Shown: positions 7,421 to 16,801, counted from the stretch's first letter. The stretch is 24,315 bases of DNA from CAZKUN01 sp964555935 (GCA_964555935.1 CAZKUN010000138.1:1-24315); one strand, 5' to 3'. Translations and numbers: made by a program. The notes: generated from the sequence alone by a model not told the origin.

Positions 7421-9841
7421 ATGCCCAAGATGATCTGCTTCCCGGCCTGCACCATTGCCGCCGCTCTGGCAGGTGCGGCCGTCGCCGAGCCGCCGCGTCC
7501 GGTCGAGTTCGTTTGGTTTGCCGAGGGCGAATCGTGCGCGAATCACGACTGGAGCGACCCGGTCGTCGGCAACGCCGACTACGCCGAGTGCTACTCCGGC
7601 GGACACCTCGTTTGCGCGATGGATGGCGACCCCGAGGGGGACGCGTATGTGGCGAAGTTCGCGGCCGACGTGCCCGAGGACGGCACGTACGTGCTTTGGC
7701 TCGCGGCGACGCGGCCTGAGACGGCTTCGCCGCTCGCAGTCACGGTTGATGGCTCGGGCCCTGCAGTGGTTCAAGGCGGGGCGCGCGTGGGCATGTGGGG
7801 TCCGAGCAAGGTCTTCTCTTGGATGCCGTGCGCGAGGGTCGGCCTGACGGCGGGCGAGCATGAGATCGCGGTTGGGGTCTTCGGCCGCCGCCCGCATGAC
7901 AACAAGTACTACGCGTACCTCGACGCCGTCGCGCTGGAGCGCGTGGGTGACGACGCGGACGCCGCGTTTGAGCCACACCCAATCATGCCCGAGATCGACG
8001 AGACGTTGATCCGGTTCTACTCGGGAAACGCGAGCGTTGGCCACTTCATGCAGTACTGGGGTACCGGCAACGAGGGCGACACGGGGGCCATCAACGACGC
8101 GACGATCGCCACGTTAAAGCGGGTCGGCTGCACGGCGATGTGCGATTACCTCGCGTGGTGCCGGATCGAAGAGGAGCCGGGCAATTGGGACTTCTCGTTC
8201 TATGAGGAGAACGCGCGCAAGGTCCTCGAAGCCGGGATCGATTACAATATCTTTGCCTGGGTGCACTTCCCCCCGAAGTGGTTCATGGACACGGACGATT
8301 GGGTCCCGTACCGGTGTCTCGAGCATGATGAGGAACTTCAGCAGATGTCGCTGTGGTCGCCCTTCGCGCTGAGGATCTTCGATGAGTTCTACGGGCGACT
8401 GGCGAGGGACTTTGGCGAGAGAATCGCCTTCATCCGCGTCGCAATGCCGAGCGAGTACGGGGAGATCGGCTACGCGGCGACGATGACCCACTGGCTGGTG
8501 CCGCAAGAGCACGTGCATACGGGCTACTGGTGCGGGGACGAGCATGCCCGAGCCGACTTTCGCGACAAGATGAAGGCGCGTTTCCGAACGACTGACCGGC
8601 TGAACAGCGCGTGGGGAACGGGGGTGGACGGATGGGACGACGTCGCGCCTCCGGAGGACCCTAGCGCGTTGGCGGCCGAGGCCATTGAGTCGGGCTCGCC
8701 TGAGCTGCGCCGCCGGTGGCTGGATTTCGTTGATTGGTACCAAGACTCGTGGGGCGACTTCGCCGTTGAGTCGACGGAGATCGTCCGCCGGCACTTCCCC
8801 GGCAAGGAGATGATCCTGAGCCTAGGCTATGGCGTGGAGCCCGTGCCGTGGGGCAATGACCAGGGCCGCCATATCAAGCGGATGGCCGAGGCGGAAGCGG
8901 CCGCTCAAACGCCGGGCGACATCGGCTACTTCGCAACGCGGCGGGTCTCGACGGCGTGTCGCGTGTATGACGTGCCGTACTTTACCGAGCCGCCCGGCAA
9001 TGTCGACCGGCACAGCGAGATGCGCCGGATCTTCTACGACATCAGCAATGGGACGCAGACGTGGTTCGATTACCTCCAGAACATGGATGGCGCGCGCGAT
9101 CTGTTGGCCGAGAACATTCAGCACCTCACGGGGAGCCCCGCCAAGTGTGATGTCGCCTACCTGATGCCGAGTTCCTGGTGGTGGTGTCGGCCTGAGATGC
9201 ATTGGCCCGAGCGCACCATCCGCTTCGCGGAGGGGCTGCGGGACCAGATGGACTACGAGGTGGTTGATGAACTCCTCGTTCGCGACGGAGCGCTGGAGAA
9301 GCTGGGCATTCGCGTTCTGGCGGTCTGCGAAGGCGACTTCATGCGGCGCGACACGCTGGTGGCGCTCCGGAAATGGGTGCGCGGCGGGGGAGTGCTGGGG
9401 CTGATGGGGACGGAGCGGATCGAGGATATTGACGGCGACACGGAGGTGTTCGATTCGATGGCGCCCGCCGGAGGCGCCGACACTGCGTCCGATGCGTGGC
9501 AACTGGGCCGCAAGGTGGGGAAGGGGCGCGTGGTGTTACTACTGGGCGCTGACGATGCTGCCATGCCCGCGCAGCAGCAGGCGATGCTCGACTTGACCTA
9601 TCGGCTGAGCGAGTTGGACCCGATGCGGGCGAACGCGATCTTAGTAGATGAAGAGAAGGACGACGTCGTCGCCACTGTCTTCGCGGACCGAGCGCTGCTC
9701 TACAACGGAACGGGCAGGATGGCTCGTAAGACGATCCGCTTCAGGGAGTCTGACTTCCCGGTCGGGCAGCCCAGGCCGGCGGCGATGCAGACCGAGGTCG
9801 TCGTCCCCGCGCATCGGGTGAGGGCGGTGCGGTTCGAATGA
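7421..9841 (+). CDS. Large secreted glycoside hydrolase, GH42/clan-A-like
   Basis: The product has 806 residues, and AGGAG lies 8 nt before the ATG. Residues 1-22 are a signal peptide. Residues about 28-175 look like a beta-sandwich carbohydrate-binding domain. From about 195 to 600 a TIM-barrel hydrolase is suggested by a GH42-like pattern (VGCTAMCDYLAWCRIEEEPG, then WVHFPPKW). A likely acid/base motif is SEYGEIGY (E345 or E348) and a likely nucleophile is E523 in PYFTEP. Residues about 615-700 resemble the glutamine-amidotransferase-like domain of GH42 enzymes (LAVCEGDFMRRDTLVALRKWVRGGG). A beta-galactosidase-like exo-activity on an oligosaccharide is plausible. The family could instead be one of the GH14-like or unclassified clan-A groups, and I cannot fix substrate specificity. 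The gene ends 14 nt from the convergent UroD-like gene. Confidence 0.8.
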   Translation: MPKMICFPACTIAAALAGAAVAEPPRPVEFVWFAEGESCANHDWSDPVVGNADYAECYSGGHLVCAMDGDPEGDAYVAKFAADVPEDGTYVLWLAATRPETASPLAVTVDGSGPAVVQGGARVGMWGPSKVFSWMPCARVGLTAGEHEIAVGVFGRRPHDNKYYAYLDAVALERVGDDADAAFEPHPIMPEIDETLIRFYSGNASVGHFMQYWGTGNEGDTGAINDATIATLKRVGCTAMCDYLAWCRIEEEPGNWDFSFYEENARKVLEAGIDYNIFAWVHFPPKWFMDTDDWVPYRCLEHDEELQQMSLWSPFALRIFDEFYGRLARDFGERIAFIRVAMPSEYGEIGYAATMTHWLVPQEHVHTGYWCGDEHARADFRDKMKARFRTTDRLNSAWGTGVDGWDDVAPPEDPSALAAEAIESGSPELRRRWLDFVDWYQDSWGDFAVESTEIVRRHFPGKEMILSLGYGVEPVPWGNDQGRHIKRMAEAEAAAQTPGDIGYFATRRVSTACRVYDVPYFTEPPGNVDRHSEMRRIFYDISNGTQTWFDYLQNMDGARDLLAENIQHLTGSPAKCDVAYLMPSSWWWCRPEMHWPERTIRFAEGLRDQMDYEVVDELLVRDGALEKLGIRVLAVCEGDFMRRDTLVALRKWVRGGGVLGLMGTERIEDIDGDTEVFDSMAPAGGADTASDAWQLGRKVGKGRVVLLLGADDAAMPAQQQAMLDLTYRLSELDPMRANAILVDEEKDDVVATVFADRALLYNGTGRMARKTIRFRESDFPVGQPRPAAMQTEVVVPAHRVRAVRFE

Positions 9842-9855
9842 CGCAGCCCGGACCC

Positions 9856-10935
9856 TCACACCTCCGCTGCTCTGAGAATCTCCTCGCCGTGCTTGGGGTC
9901 CGGCGCGCCCATGTTGAATAGGAACTGCTTCAGCTTTGGCCCGAACTCGCGCTTCAGCTCCTCGAGGCGCTCGACGCTCGGGACGTAGCCGGCGTGGACC
10001 TTCTTGCCGGCGTCGACGGTCTTGTGATACAGCGGCCACCACTTCTCGTGGTCGGCGGCCTCGACTCCAGCCCCCGGCGTCCACTGCAGCATGTCCAAGC
10101 CCGGTATCGACAGCAGGTGGTCGTGATGAGCTATCGCGCCGGGCCCATCCCAATGGTACATGGAGTATCCGACCCGGTCACACATCTCATTGAGCACCGG
10201 CACCATGAACTCGCCGAACATGTCCGGCCCGATCATCGCTGAGAAATCGCACTGGAACTTCGCCATCCGCCCCGGCGCCCACGCCCAGAAGTGCGTTCCC
10301 CCAACCTCGTCGCGGAACATGTCGTAGAGGATGTCATAGCAGTAGAAGTACCGGTCGGTGATCTGCCGCAGGCAATCCTGCACCCAGTCGGGTCGCTCAA
10401 TCACATCAAGCAGCAGATTGTCCGTTCCACGCATGGCGGCGAGCGTGTCGAGGCCCTCGATCAGGTCCGGGAACTGCACGAGGAACTTGTCCTTGCCCAT
10501 CTCGACCTCTTCAGCCCCCAGTCGGGTTGAGAACTGCCAGTAGAAGTTGTCCGGATCGAGGTCAAACCGCGCTTCATCCGGATCATCCATGAAGGGCTCG
10601 CACCACACCGTGTCGGGCATCTCAACGCCCTGGCATCCCATGTAAAGCGCGAGGCAATTCGGCGCCAAGTCCGGCGACACGAACGGTGTCGCCTCGCCCA
10701 GATAGTGGTAGTGGATGCACTGGCGGGCGGCGAGATTGACGCGGTAGCCGTAGTCAACCGTCGAGTACTGTCCCGTCCAGCCCTCAGGCTCAGCCAGCGC
10801 CGGGATGTCCTCAATGGGCTTGTCGCGCGGGGCGCTCAATAGGATGACGGGGCGGCCGATATCGCCGCCGTTCCACCACTCAGTCAGTCGCTCGCGCGCG
10901 GCATCCATGTCTTCACGGTAAAGCAGTCCAGCCAT
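9856..10935 (-). CDS. Uroporphyrinogen decarboxylase-like (UroD superfamily) protein A
   Basis: The product has 359 residues with no signal peptide, so it is cytoplasmic. The start at 10935 follows AAGGAG with good spacing. The fold is indicated by the C-terminal half: CDFSAMIGPDMFGEFMVPV (229-247), YHWDG (260-264) and IPGLDMLQWTPG (277-288), matching the UroD/MtaA superfamily. In MtaA-type corrinoid methyltransferases the equivalent motif is His-x-Cys (as in HICG) and binds zinc; here it reads H261-W-D263. The heme-pathway enzyme is unlikely, because the gene sits in a polysaccharide operon beside a second paralogue. Methyl transfer, or another reaction on an unknown small molecule, is open. 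It is the last gene of the long minus-strand operon, 66 nt after the BNR gene. Confidence 0.82.
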   Translation of the reverse strand: MAGLLYREDMDAARERLTEWWNGGDIGRPVILLSAPRDKPIEDIPALAEPEGWTGQYSTVDYGYRVNLAARQCIHYHYLGEATPFVSPDLAPNCLALYMGCQGVEMPDTVWCEPFMDDPDEARFDLDPDNFYWQFSTRLGAEEVEMGKDKFLVQFPDLIEGLDTLAAMRGTDNLLLDVIERPDWVQDCLRQITDRYFYCYDILYDMFRDEVGGTHFWAWAPGRMAKFQCDFSAMIGPDMFGEFMVPVLNEMCDRVGYSMYHWDGPGAIAHHDHLLSIPGLDMLQWTPGAGVEAADHEKWWPLYHKTVDAGKKVHAGYVPSVERLEELKREFGPKLKQFLFNMGAPDPKHGEEILRAAEV

Positions 10936-11001
10936 GGTGACTCCTTGGTGACGAGGGATTGCGTCCGGGGATTCATCCAGGTGCTCGGCGACTCCTCGTA
11001 G

Positions 11002-13167
11002 CTATCTCGCCAATTGGAAATCCGGCGTCGTGGCCAGGCGCCACGATTCGCCCCGATCATCGGAGACGAGGACGCATGTCTCGGTTGCGGGTGGGCCGTA
11101 GAAGGCGTACTTTCGGCCGTCGGTGAGGTACGCCCCCGTCGGGTAGTGGGGGCCCTCGGGGCCGCTGAGGAACGGCTTCATCCGATGTGGCCAACGGTAC
11201 CAGTGCGCCAGCAGCTCATCCATGAACAGGCAGATGCTCGCCGACTGCGAATGGTAGGTGAGGAACAGTCGGTCTGTTTCAGGCTCGATCACGAGTTTGT
11301 GGAAGTAGACCTCGTAGTAGGGCTTGAAAGGCAGCACGAGGTGCTTCGGATCTTCCCAGGCCTGCCCCGATTTCTTGCGGTGCAGGGAGAGCCGGAAGTA
11401 GTAGCCCGGATGGGAGTTTCGCGTCACCGAATAGAGCGTGTCCTCTGAATCGATCACCAAGCCGGCGTAGGTGGTTGTCGGGGCTTTCTGATCGTCGCCA
11501 ATCGTGACCAACTCAGGCTCGGCCCATTCGGTGATGTCATGCGGCTTGATGGATTTCGTGTAGACGAACGGGTTGTGGTGCCCGTTGATGAGCGCGTGGA
11601 AGTAGCCCTGGCTATCGATCGCGATGGTCGGCCAGTTGTGGTTGTCCTCGGCGTTGATGCCTCCGAAGCCGAGTATGACGGGCTCTGACAGCGCGCGCGT
11701 CGCGATGTCATACTCCACCACGTAACTCGGCACGCCGTCTTCCTTGGTGTTGCCGGGCGGGATCGCCATCCTGCCGTAGGCGATGTATATCTTCTCACCG
11801 ATCGTGATCGCGTTGTTCGCCTCACCCGAGTGCGGGATGAAACAGATGGCCTCGTCAGCGATCTGCACGGGCTTCGGGATCACGAGCGTGCCGTCGGCCT
11901 GCTTCTCGGGGATCGTGATGAAGACCTCAGTCGGCGAGTGGTACGTGCTGAGAAGGATGACCGGCGGACGCTTCATGCAGTCGGGATTGTGCCCGACGAA
12001 CTTCTCGAATCGCAGCATGTAATTCGGCAGGAGGTAGACGTCCCATGTCTGCATGCCGTCGCGCGAGTGCAGCAGCAGCCCTTTGCGCGTCTTCCAGTCG
12101 CCCGTCGGATCCGAGACGAAGCAGAGCTTGTACGCGTCGCCATCAGCGTCGAAGCGGATGCTCGTCTCGTTCGTCTGGCCGCTGTTACCGATCTGTAGCT
12201 CCGTGAAGCCTAGTTGCTCGCGGGCGTATGGCTCGATGACGGAGTAGAGCAGATCGTTGACAGACCACGTGCCATCGCCGTTCGCGTTCTGGATGACGTG
12301 GCTTCCGTACTGCACGAAGGTCTCCCCGTCCGGCCCAAAGCTGACTGCTCCTGGGGCAAAGCGCGGGTAGTAGCCGAACAGGGAGCGCTCGGTGAGGAAG
12401 TATGACTCGTATTGGATAGGCGCCTCGCCCCGAGTGCCGTCGCGGAGTTCGGGCCACGCGTGGTTGATCGCGCTCGCGTCGAACGCGGGGATCTGGCCGC
12501 TGACGGGGAGCCGCCCAGGCGGCGGGTCCACGGACACCGGGGCCGGTGTCGACGTGATCGGGTCGGCCTCCAGCCTCATGTCGTCGAGGTGCAGCACGGT
12601 GTGGGGATTGGGCTGACGGTCATCGATCTTGGTGAACAGGTAGACCGCGTCGACGCTGTCCCAGCCGACGGGGGACTCGTACGGGGCAAAGTCATCGATC
12701 GCGACGGCGACCTGTTGCCAGCCTGTCCAGTCGACTGCGAAATCGCGCCGGTAGTAGTCTTTCCAGGGCGTGTCCGGGTCATCGGCTTCTACGGCGAGGG
12801 TGATGATCTCGCCCGTCGCGTCCTCGGAATACGCCCAGAATGTCACGCCGGTTGACGCCGACCAGTCGGTCGGCACGTGGCTCGTGTGGATCGTGGAGTA
12901 GCGCGGATGATCGGCCCATCTGCCCGAGAACTGGCCCTGCTTCACGCGCTCTTCGGAGAGCTTCACGCCGCCTGCGAGATCAGCGAAGGGGATCGTGCGC
13001 GTGGACCAGAGATGCTCTTCCGGGTAGTCGTCCAGGAGCGGCGGGGCCGTCATCCAGAGGCCGGGCGCCTCGAAGCCCATGGCGTCGGGCAAGGTGTCTT
13101 GAGCTGTGCAGATGGATGTCGGCAGTAGCGCGATTAGCATTATGGCGATGCCTTTCAGAGACGTCAT
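11002..13167 (-). CDS. Secreted BNR-type beta-propeller with N-terminal carbohydrate-binding-like domain
   Basis: The product has 721 residues. The ATG at 13167 overlaps the TGA of the upstream UroD-like gene by 4 nt (ATGA), implying coupled translation. A longer frame to 13284 would add 39 residues from within that gene and is rejected. Residues 1-22 are a signal peptide. Residues about 28-200 look like a beta-sandwich carbohydrate-binding domain (FAVDWTGWQQVAVAIDDFAP). From about 255 onward the BNR_4-type propeller pattern is visible, including DNHNWPTIAIDSQGYFHALI (507-526), H529-H530 and the DRGESW Asp-box near the end. BNR_4 proteins include ulvan lyases (PL24/PL25 type), whose active site uses His/Tyr; lyase activity is possible but not shown. 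A binding or sialidase-like role cannot be excluded. Confidence 0.82.
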   Translation of the reverse strand: MTSLKGIAIMLIALLPTSICTAQDTLPDAMGFEAPGLWMTAPPLLDDYPEEHLWSTRTIPFADLAGGVKLSEERVKQGQFSGRWADHPRYSTIHTSHVPTDWSASTGVTFWAYSEDATGEIITLAVEADDPDTPWKDYYRRDFAVDWTGWQQVAVAIDDFAPYESPVGWDSVDAVYLFTKIDDRQPNPHTVLHLDDMRLEADPITSTPAPVSVDPPPGRLPVSGQIPAFDASAINHAWPELRDGTRGEAPIQYESYFLTERSLFGYYPRFAPGAVSFGPDGETFVQYGSHVIQNANGDGTWSVNDLLYSVIEPYAREQLGFTELQIGNSGQTNETSIRFDADGDAYKLCFVSDPTGDWKTRKGLLLHSRDGMQTWDVYLLPNYMLRFEKFVGHNPDCMKRPPVILLSTYHSPTEVFITIPEKQADGTLVIPKPVQIADEAICFIPHSGEANNAITIGEKIYIAYGRMAIPPGNTKEDGVPSYVVEYDIATRALSEPVILGFGGINAEDNHNWPTIAIDSQGYFHALINGHHNPFVYTKSIKPHDITEWAEPELVTIGDDQKAPTTTYAGLVIDSEDTLYSVTRNSHPGYYFRLSLHRKKSGQAWEDPKHLVLPFKPYYEVYFHKLVIEPETDRLFLTYHSQSASICLFMDELLAHWYRWPHRMKPFLSGPEGPHYPTGAYLTDGRKYAFYGPPATETCVLVSDDRGESWRLATTPDFQLAR

Positions 13168-14315
13168 CCCAGCCCCAGTTCCGCCGCCTCGCGCTCCATG
13201 ATCTCCCAGGCCTTCATGTTGTAGAATCGGTAATGCTCGAGTGGGGTGCCGTTGGGGATGCGGTGGTCGAGCCCGAGCACGCACCCGCCCGTGCGGACCA
13301 TCGGGGGGATCTTGTATTCCAGCTCCGCGACGATCTCTTCCTTGCTCTGCCGGATGACGTGCTTGTCGAGGCCGCCCATGAAGGCGAGCTGCGTTCCGTA
13401 TTCCTCGCGAAGCTTTGCGATGTCCATCCCCGCGGCGGGCTCCATCGGGTAGAGCAGGTTCACGCCGGCCTCAATGAAGTGCGGGATGATCGCGTTCACG
13501 TTGCCGTCGGTGTCGACCATGCAGAGCCTCGCGCCGCGGTCCCGCAGCATGTCCCACACGCGGCGGTAGTGGGGGATGAGGAATTCTTCCATCTGCTTGG
13601 GCCCGAGTAGCGGCCCGCTCTTGCCGGCGAGATCCTCGTGGATCGACAGCTTGTCGATCTGCACGGTCGCGGAGACCTTGTCGAGAACTCGAAACGCCGT
13701 GTCGGCGATGGTGTCGAGGATGTCATGGACCAGCTCCGGCTGGTCATAGTAGGCGACGCACAACTCCTCGTCACCCATGAGTTCGCGCGGCTCGGCGAAC
13801 GCGCCAGGCAGCGAGACGCTAACACAGCGATCTGCCTCCAGTGCCCCCTTCGCCGCGCCCTCCCAGTCCGAGGCGAGTCGCTCCTCTGTGAACTCGTAAT
13901 GATGCTTGAGCTTCAGCCAGTCGTCCATGGTCTCGACCGGGTACTCAAGCGGAAGCGGGAGCGTCGCCGTTCGCTTGATGAGCTTCGTCAGGCGACCTCG
14001 GCCATCGCGGGCGATGATGACCTCATCGGTCTCCTCGACGATCTCCGCCGGTTGGTCGCCGCGGAATCCCGTGCTCACCGGGAGGGGCGTGTCGGCAGCC
14101 CGTCGGTAGTGGAACGCTGACATGTCAAGCTCTTCCGGCGAAGCGCCCTGAGCGGCCCACTCCTCCTTCAGCCCGACGATGGGGCCGAAGATCTCGGTGA
14201 ACTGCGGCCGCGTGAGGGCCTCAAAGGTCATGTAGTCGAGGTACTCATCCCGGCCCACGTTGACGGGGATGTTGATCGCCAGACGGGCGTGTAACTGCGC
14301 GATGGATGTGGCCAT
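13164..14315 (-). CDS. Uroporphyrinogen decarboxylase-like (UroD superfamily) protein B
   Basis: The product has 383 residues and is cytoplasmic. I start it at 14315, the second in-frame ATG, because the AAGGAG at 14325-14330 lies 9 nt before it. The ATG at 14324 directly abuts that ribosome site and cannot use it. Superfamily signatures include IHEDLAGKSGPLLGPKQMEE (225-244), CMVDTDGN (265-272), GVNLLYPMEPAAGMD (284-298), FMGGLDKHVI (312-321) and LGLDHRIP (347-354). The position of the MtaA His-x-Cys zinc motif reads D268-T-D270. It is about 25 residues longer than protein A and clearly diverged from it. The ribosome site overlaps the stop of the DUF4838 gene, and the 3' end overlaps the BNR gene start. 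Its reaction is unknown. Confidence 0.85.
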   Translation of the reverse strand: MATSIAQLHARLAINIPVNVGRDEYLDYMTFEALTRPQFTEIFGPIVGLKEEWAAQGASPEELDMSAFHYRRAADTPLPVSTGFRGDQPAEIVEETDEVIIARDGRGRLTKLIKRTATLPLPLEYPVETMDDWLKLKHHYEFTEERLASDWEGAAKGALEADRCVSVSLPGAFAEPRELMGDEELCVAYYDQPELVHDILDTIADTAFRVLDKVSATVQIDKLSIHEDLAGKSGPLLGPKQMEEFLIPHYRRVWDMLRDRGARLCMVDTDGNVNAIIPHFIEAGVNLLYPMEPAAGMDIAKLREEYGTQLAFMGGLDKHVIRQSKEEIVAELEYKIPPMVRTGGCVLGLDHRIPNGTPLEHYRFYNMKAWEIMEREAAELGLG

Positions 14316-14324
14316 TGCTGCCAT

Positions 14325-14330
14325 CTCCTT
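14325..14330 (-). promoter_or_regulatory. Ribosome binding site deciding the start of UroD-like protein B
   Basis: AAGGAG on minus shares an A with the TGA of the preceding DUF4838 gene. It gives 9-nt spacing to the ATG at 14315 and 0 nt to the ATG at 14324, which favours the shorter protein. Confidence 0.7.
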
Positions 14331-16783
14331 CAGTCCACCGGCGTGACGCTGAGCGCCTGCTCCGGAGCGATGACGAAGTAGCCCGAGAGCTGCTCGCCCT
14401 GCATGATGTTGACGTCATCGATCACGCCGACATCGGCTTTCTCGATGACCAGCTTCCAGGTGCCTGCTTCGCCCCCCTCAACGGCGATGAGCTGGCGATC
14501 GACCGACATCTGCGTGCAGTCGAAGTTCGCGACCTCCCGACCGGTCGGAGAGTAGAGCGTGGCAAGCGCGGTCTCTCCCGGAGGCGTCGCCTGGAGCTGC
14601 AAGTGAAACGACTCAACGCCGTCCGCCACCTCGAAGTACAGCGGCGAGGTCGCCCCCAGCAGCCACAGGCCCTTGTCCGACAGCCTGCCGTTGAGGGCCC
14701 ATCGCGCCCCGTTCACCGCCATGGCGTAGCTGGCCGAGCCAGCCTTGACCGCCAGGTGGTAATGCTGCGAGCCATCGGGCTTGATGGTGATGGGGATCTC
14801 GGTGCTGACGATGCCGGCGCCGATTTCATCGCCGGCCTCATTGTAGGTCGAGTATGTCACCAACTTGCCGCGCGCGGTGAGTGACCTGAAGCGGATCTCG
14901 ATGGGGCCATCGCCCGTCGGCCGCAACACGACGTGCTGGTCGCCACGCAGGAGGAAGCGACCGATGGGATCGGCGTTCGGGACGGGGTCGCCGGCATCGG
15001 TGATGAACTCGCCGTCAATGAACGCCGGCTTCCCGGCGGCGACCGACGGCGTCATGGCGAGCGAGCCACGGTTGTCGTTCAGGAAGGCGAACAGGTCGGC
15101 GTCAGTGAGGTAGAAAGATGAGTTCTCATCGTCGACTAGCTTGTACTGGCGCATGGTCCAGTGCAGGAGCGTCAGGTTGTCGCCCATCATCTCCAGGCGC
15201 GTTAGCGCGTCGGGATCGGTGATCTTCGCCTCGGCCGCGCGGTAGAGCCGCTCCATCTCCGGGAACTGGGCCGCGTACAGGTCGCGCATCCGGCCCGTGC
15301 TGAGGACGTAGCGCTCCTCCTCGTGCTCGATGAAGTACTTCTGCGTCTCATCATCGAGAAGCCGATAGAATGCCTTCATCTCATCGGCGCCCTCGGCGTA
15401 CGCCGTCTCGCAGTAGTCCTCAAACAGCGCGTCGATGTCGGCTTCGGGGTCCCAGGCCAGCTTCGCGAGCAGGTAGTTCATCGGCCCCGCATGTCCCCAG
15501 GCATGGGTGCCGTACACGTAGACGCCCTTCATTTTGGCCTGCTTGAGACGCGGGTAAAGGAATTCGAGGATCTTGATTCCCGGCGGGTTGGGGGCGCCGG
15601 CCTCGTTGTGCACGCAGTTCGGCAGGTCGTAGTAGGAGATGTTCTCCGTGACCTCTGTCCATTGGGCAACGAGGTCGTCCCACTGTTTCTGAAGCGCCGG
15701 TCGGTACAGCGTGAATCCGTAGTCGAAGCTGGGCGCCCAGACCAAGAAGACGTTGGGCTCGAGCCTGATCGGCTCGTGAGGCGGGAAGACGTAGGAGGCG
15801 TAGACGTAGCCCGCCAGGATCTTCTCCGGGTGCTCCTCAGCGACCAGCTTGGCGATGTCGTTGTAGAACGTCAGGATCGCGGGCGTGACGCTGAGATTGC
15901 CGTTCGGATCTGTCTCATACAGCGCGCTGCAGGGCTCGCACTCGCACCAACCGGCGCTGTCGGATGGCGAGAGGGAGAAGCACGATGCCGCCGGATTCTC
16001 GTCGAAATAGCGGATCGCCACATCGGCGAACTCGCGCACCATCTCCTGGTTGGTGGTGCAGAGCTTGTAGCGGCCCGTGGCGGGGACGCGGACGCCTCCG
16101 CGCATGGCGAACCACTCGGGGTGGTCGTCGAAATGTGTGGCGGGGATCGGTCGCCGCCAGTTGTGCCCGTGATTCAGGTAGAGGCTCCAGCCGAGCTTCT
16201 GGCGGGCGATCCAGACCTTTGTCTCCGGCCGTCGCTCCTGGATGTATGGGACGCGCCGGTTCAGGAAGTAGGGGGCATCGGTGAGGTCGGTCTCGGGGAT
16301 GGTGATGTCGGGGGATGTCGGCACGTAGTCCCCCTGTTCGCCCGGCATCAGCCAGCGGACGCCCAAGAAGCGCTCGATGAAGTCGTGCGCGCCATTGCGG
16401 GTGCCGGTGCTCGTCCCCCCGCCGGGCGTGCGTGCGCCCGCAGGCGTGTCGGGGCCGAGGATATACACGTTGCCGTCGTCCGTGACGATACGGAAGCCCT
16501 CGAGCGGGACGTCGTCGAGGTCGACGCCGGCGGCCCGAGACGCGTCGTTCTCGCCCAGGCAGACCATCGGCTCCGCGGGCTCGGGCACGATCTCCAGCCG
16601 CGCGCCGGAGACCTCTTCCACGTACTTCTGCAGTTCACGGGCGGCCGTCGCGACATGGCTTGGCGCGTCGGCGTCGTGGTAGATGACATAGGCGGATTCG
16701 CCACCGGTGACCAGATCAACAGGCTGTGCTTGCAGCCATCCGGCGAGTAGGATCGCCGCCAACAACGGTATCGCGCGCTTCAT
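14330..16783 (-). CDS. Secreted DUF4838 protein with GH20/alpha-glucuronidase-like N-terminus
   Basis: The product has 817 residues and AGGAGG lies 7 nt before the ATG. Residues 1-19 are a signal peptide (ends LQAQ). Residues 20-165 resemble the N-terminal domain found before GH20/GH67 barrels (ARELQKYVEEVSGARLEIV, then NGAHDFIERFLGVRWLMPGE). DUF4838 follows (about 170-480) with its characteristic SPSDSAGWCECEPCSAL, where C280-x-C282-x2-C285 could bind a metal. NHGHNW (204-209) and WGHAGPMNYLL are also typical. Residues about 600-817 form a beta-rich C-terminal region. DUF4838 proteins are common in polysaccharide loci but their activity is uncharacterised; a TIM-barrel hydrolase is inferred. 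The gene lies 18 nt after the deacetylase-like gene. Confidence 0.88.
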   Translation of the reverse strand: MKRAIPLLAAILLAGWLQAQPVDLVTGGESAYVIYHDADAPSHVATAARELQKYVEEVSGARLEIVPEPAEPMVCLGENDASRAAGVDLDDVPLEGFRIVTDDGNVYILGPDTPAGARTPGGGTSTGTRNGAHDFIERFLGVRWLMPGEQGDYVPTSPDITIPETDLTDAPYFLNRRVPYIQERRPETKVWIARQKLGWSLYLNHGHNWRRPIPATHFDDHPEWFAMRGGVRVPATGRYKLCTTNQEMVREFADVAIRYFDENPAASCFSLSPSDSAGWCECEPCSALYETDPNGNLSVTPAILTFYNDIAKLVAEEHPEKILAGYVYASYVFPPHEPIRLEPNVFLVWAPSFDYGFTLYRPALQKQWDDLVAQWTEVTENISYYDLPNCVHNEAGAPNPPGIKILEFLYPRLKQAKMKGVYVYGTHAWGHAGPMNYLLAKLAWDPEADIDALFEDYCETAYAEGADEMKAFYRLLDDETQKYFIEHEEERYVLSTGRMRDLYAAQFPEMERLYRAAEAKITDPDALTRLEMMGDNLTLLHWTMRQYKLVDDENSSFYLTDADLFAFLNDNRGSLAMTPSVAAGKPAFIDGEFITDAGDPVPNADPIGRFLLRGDQHVVLRPTGDGPIEIRFRSLTARGKLVTYSTYNEAGDEIGAGIVSTEIPITIKPDGSQHYHLAVKAGSASYAMAVNGARWALNGRLSDKGLWLLGATSPLYFEVADGVESFHLQLQATPPGETALATLYSPTGREVANFDCTQMSVDRQLIAVEGGEAGTWKLVIEKADVGVIDDVNIMQGEQLSGYFVIAPEQALSVTPVD

Positions 16784-16801
16784 CGCGGGCCTCCTGGGGC
16801 G

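Noticed and set aside
9856..10935. Heme-pathway uroporphyrinogen decarboxylase (hemE)
   Set aside because: There are no other heme genes nearby, a second diverged paralogue is present, and the context is carbohydrate catabolism.
15323..16750. A 475-residue open frame on plus, antisense to the DUF4838 gene
   Set aside because: It is the opposite-strand shadow of a well-supported gene. Its translation is Val/Gly/Arg/Asp-rich with no domain, signal peptide or ribosome site.
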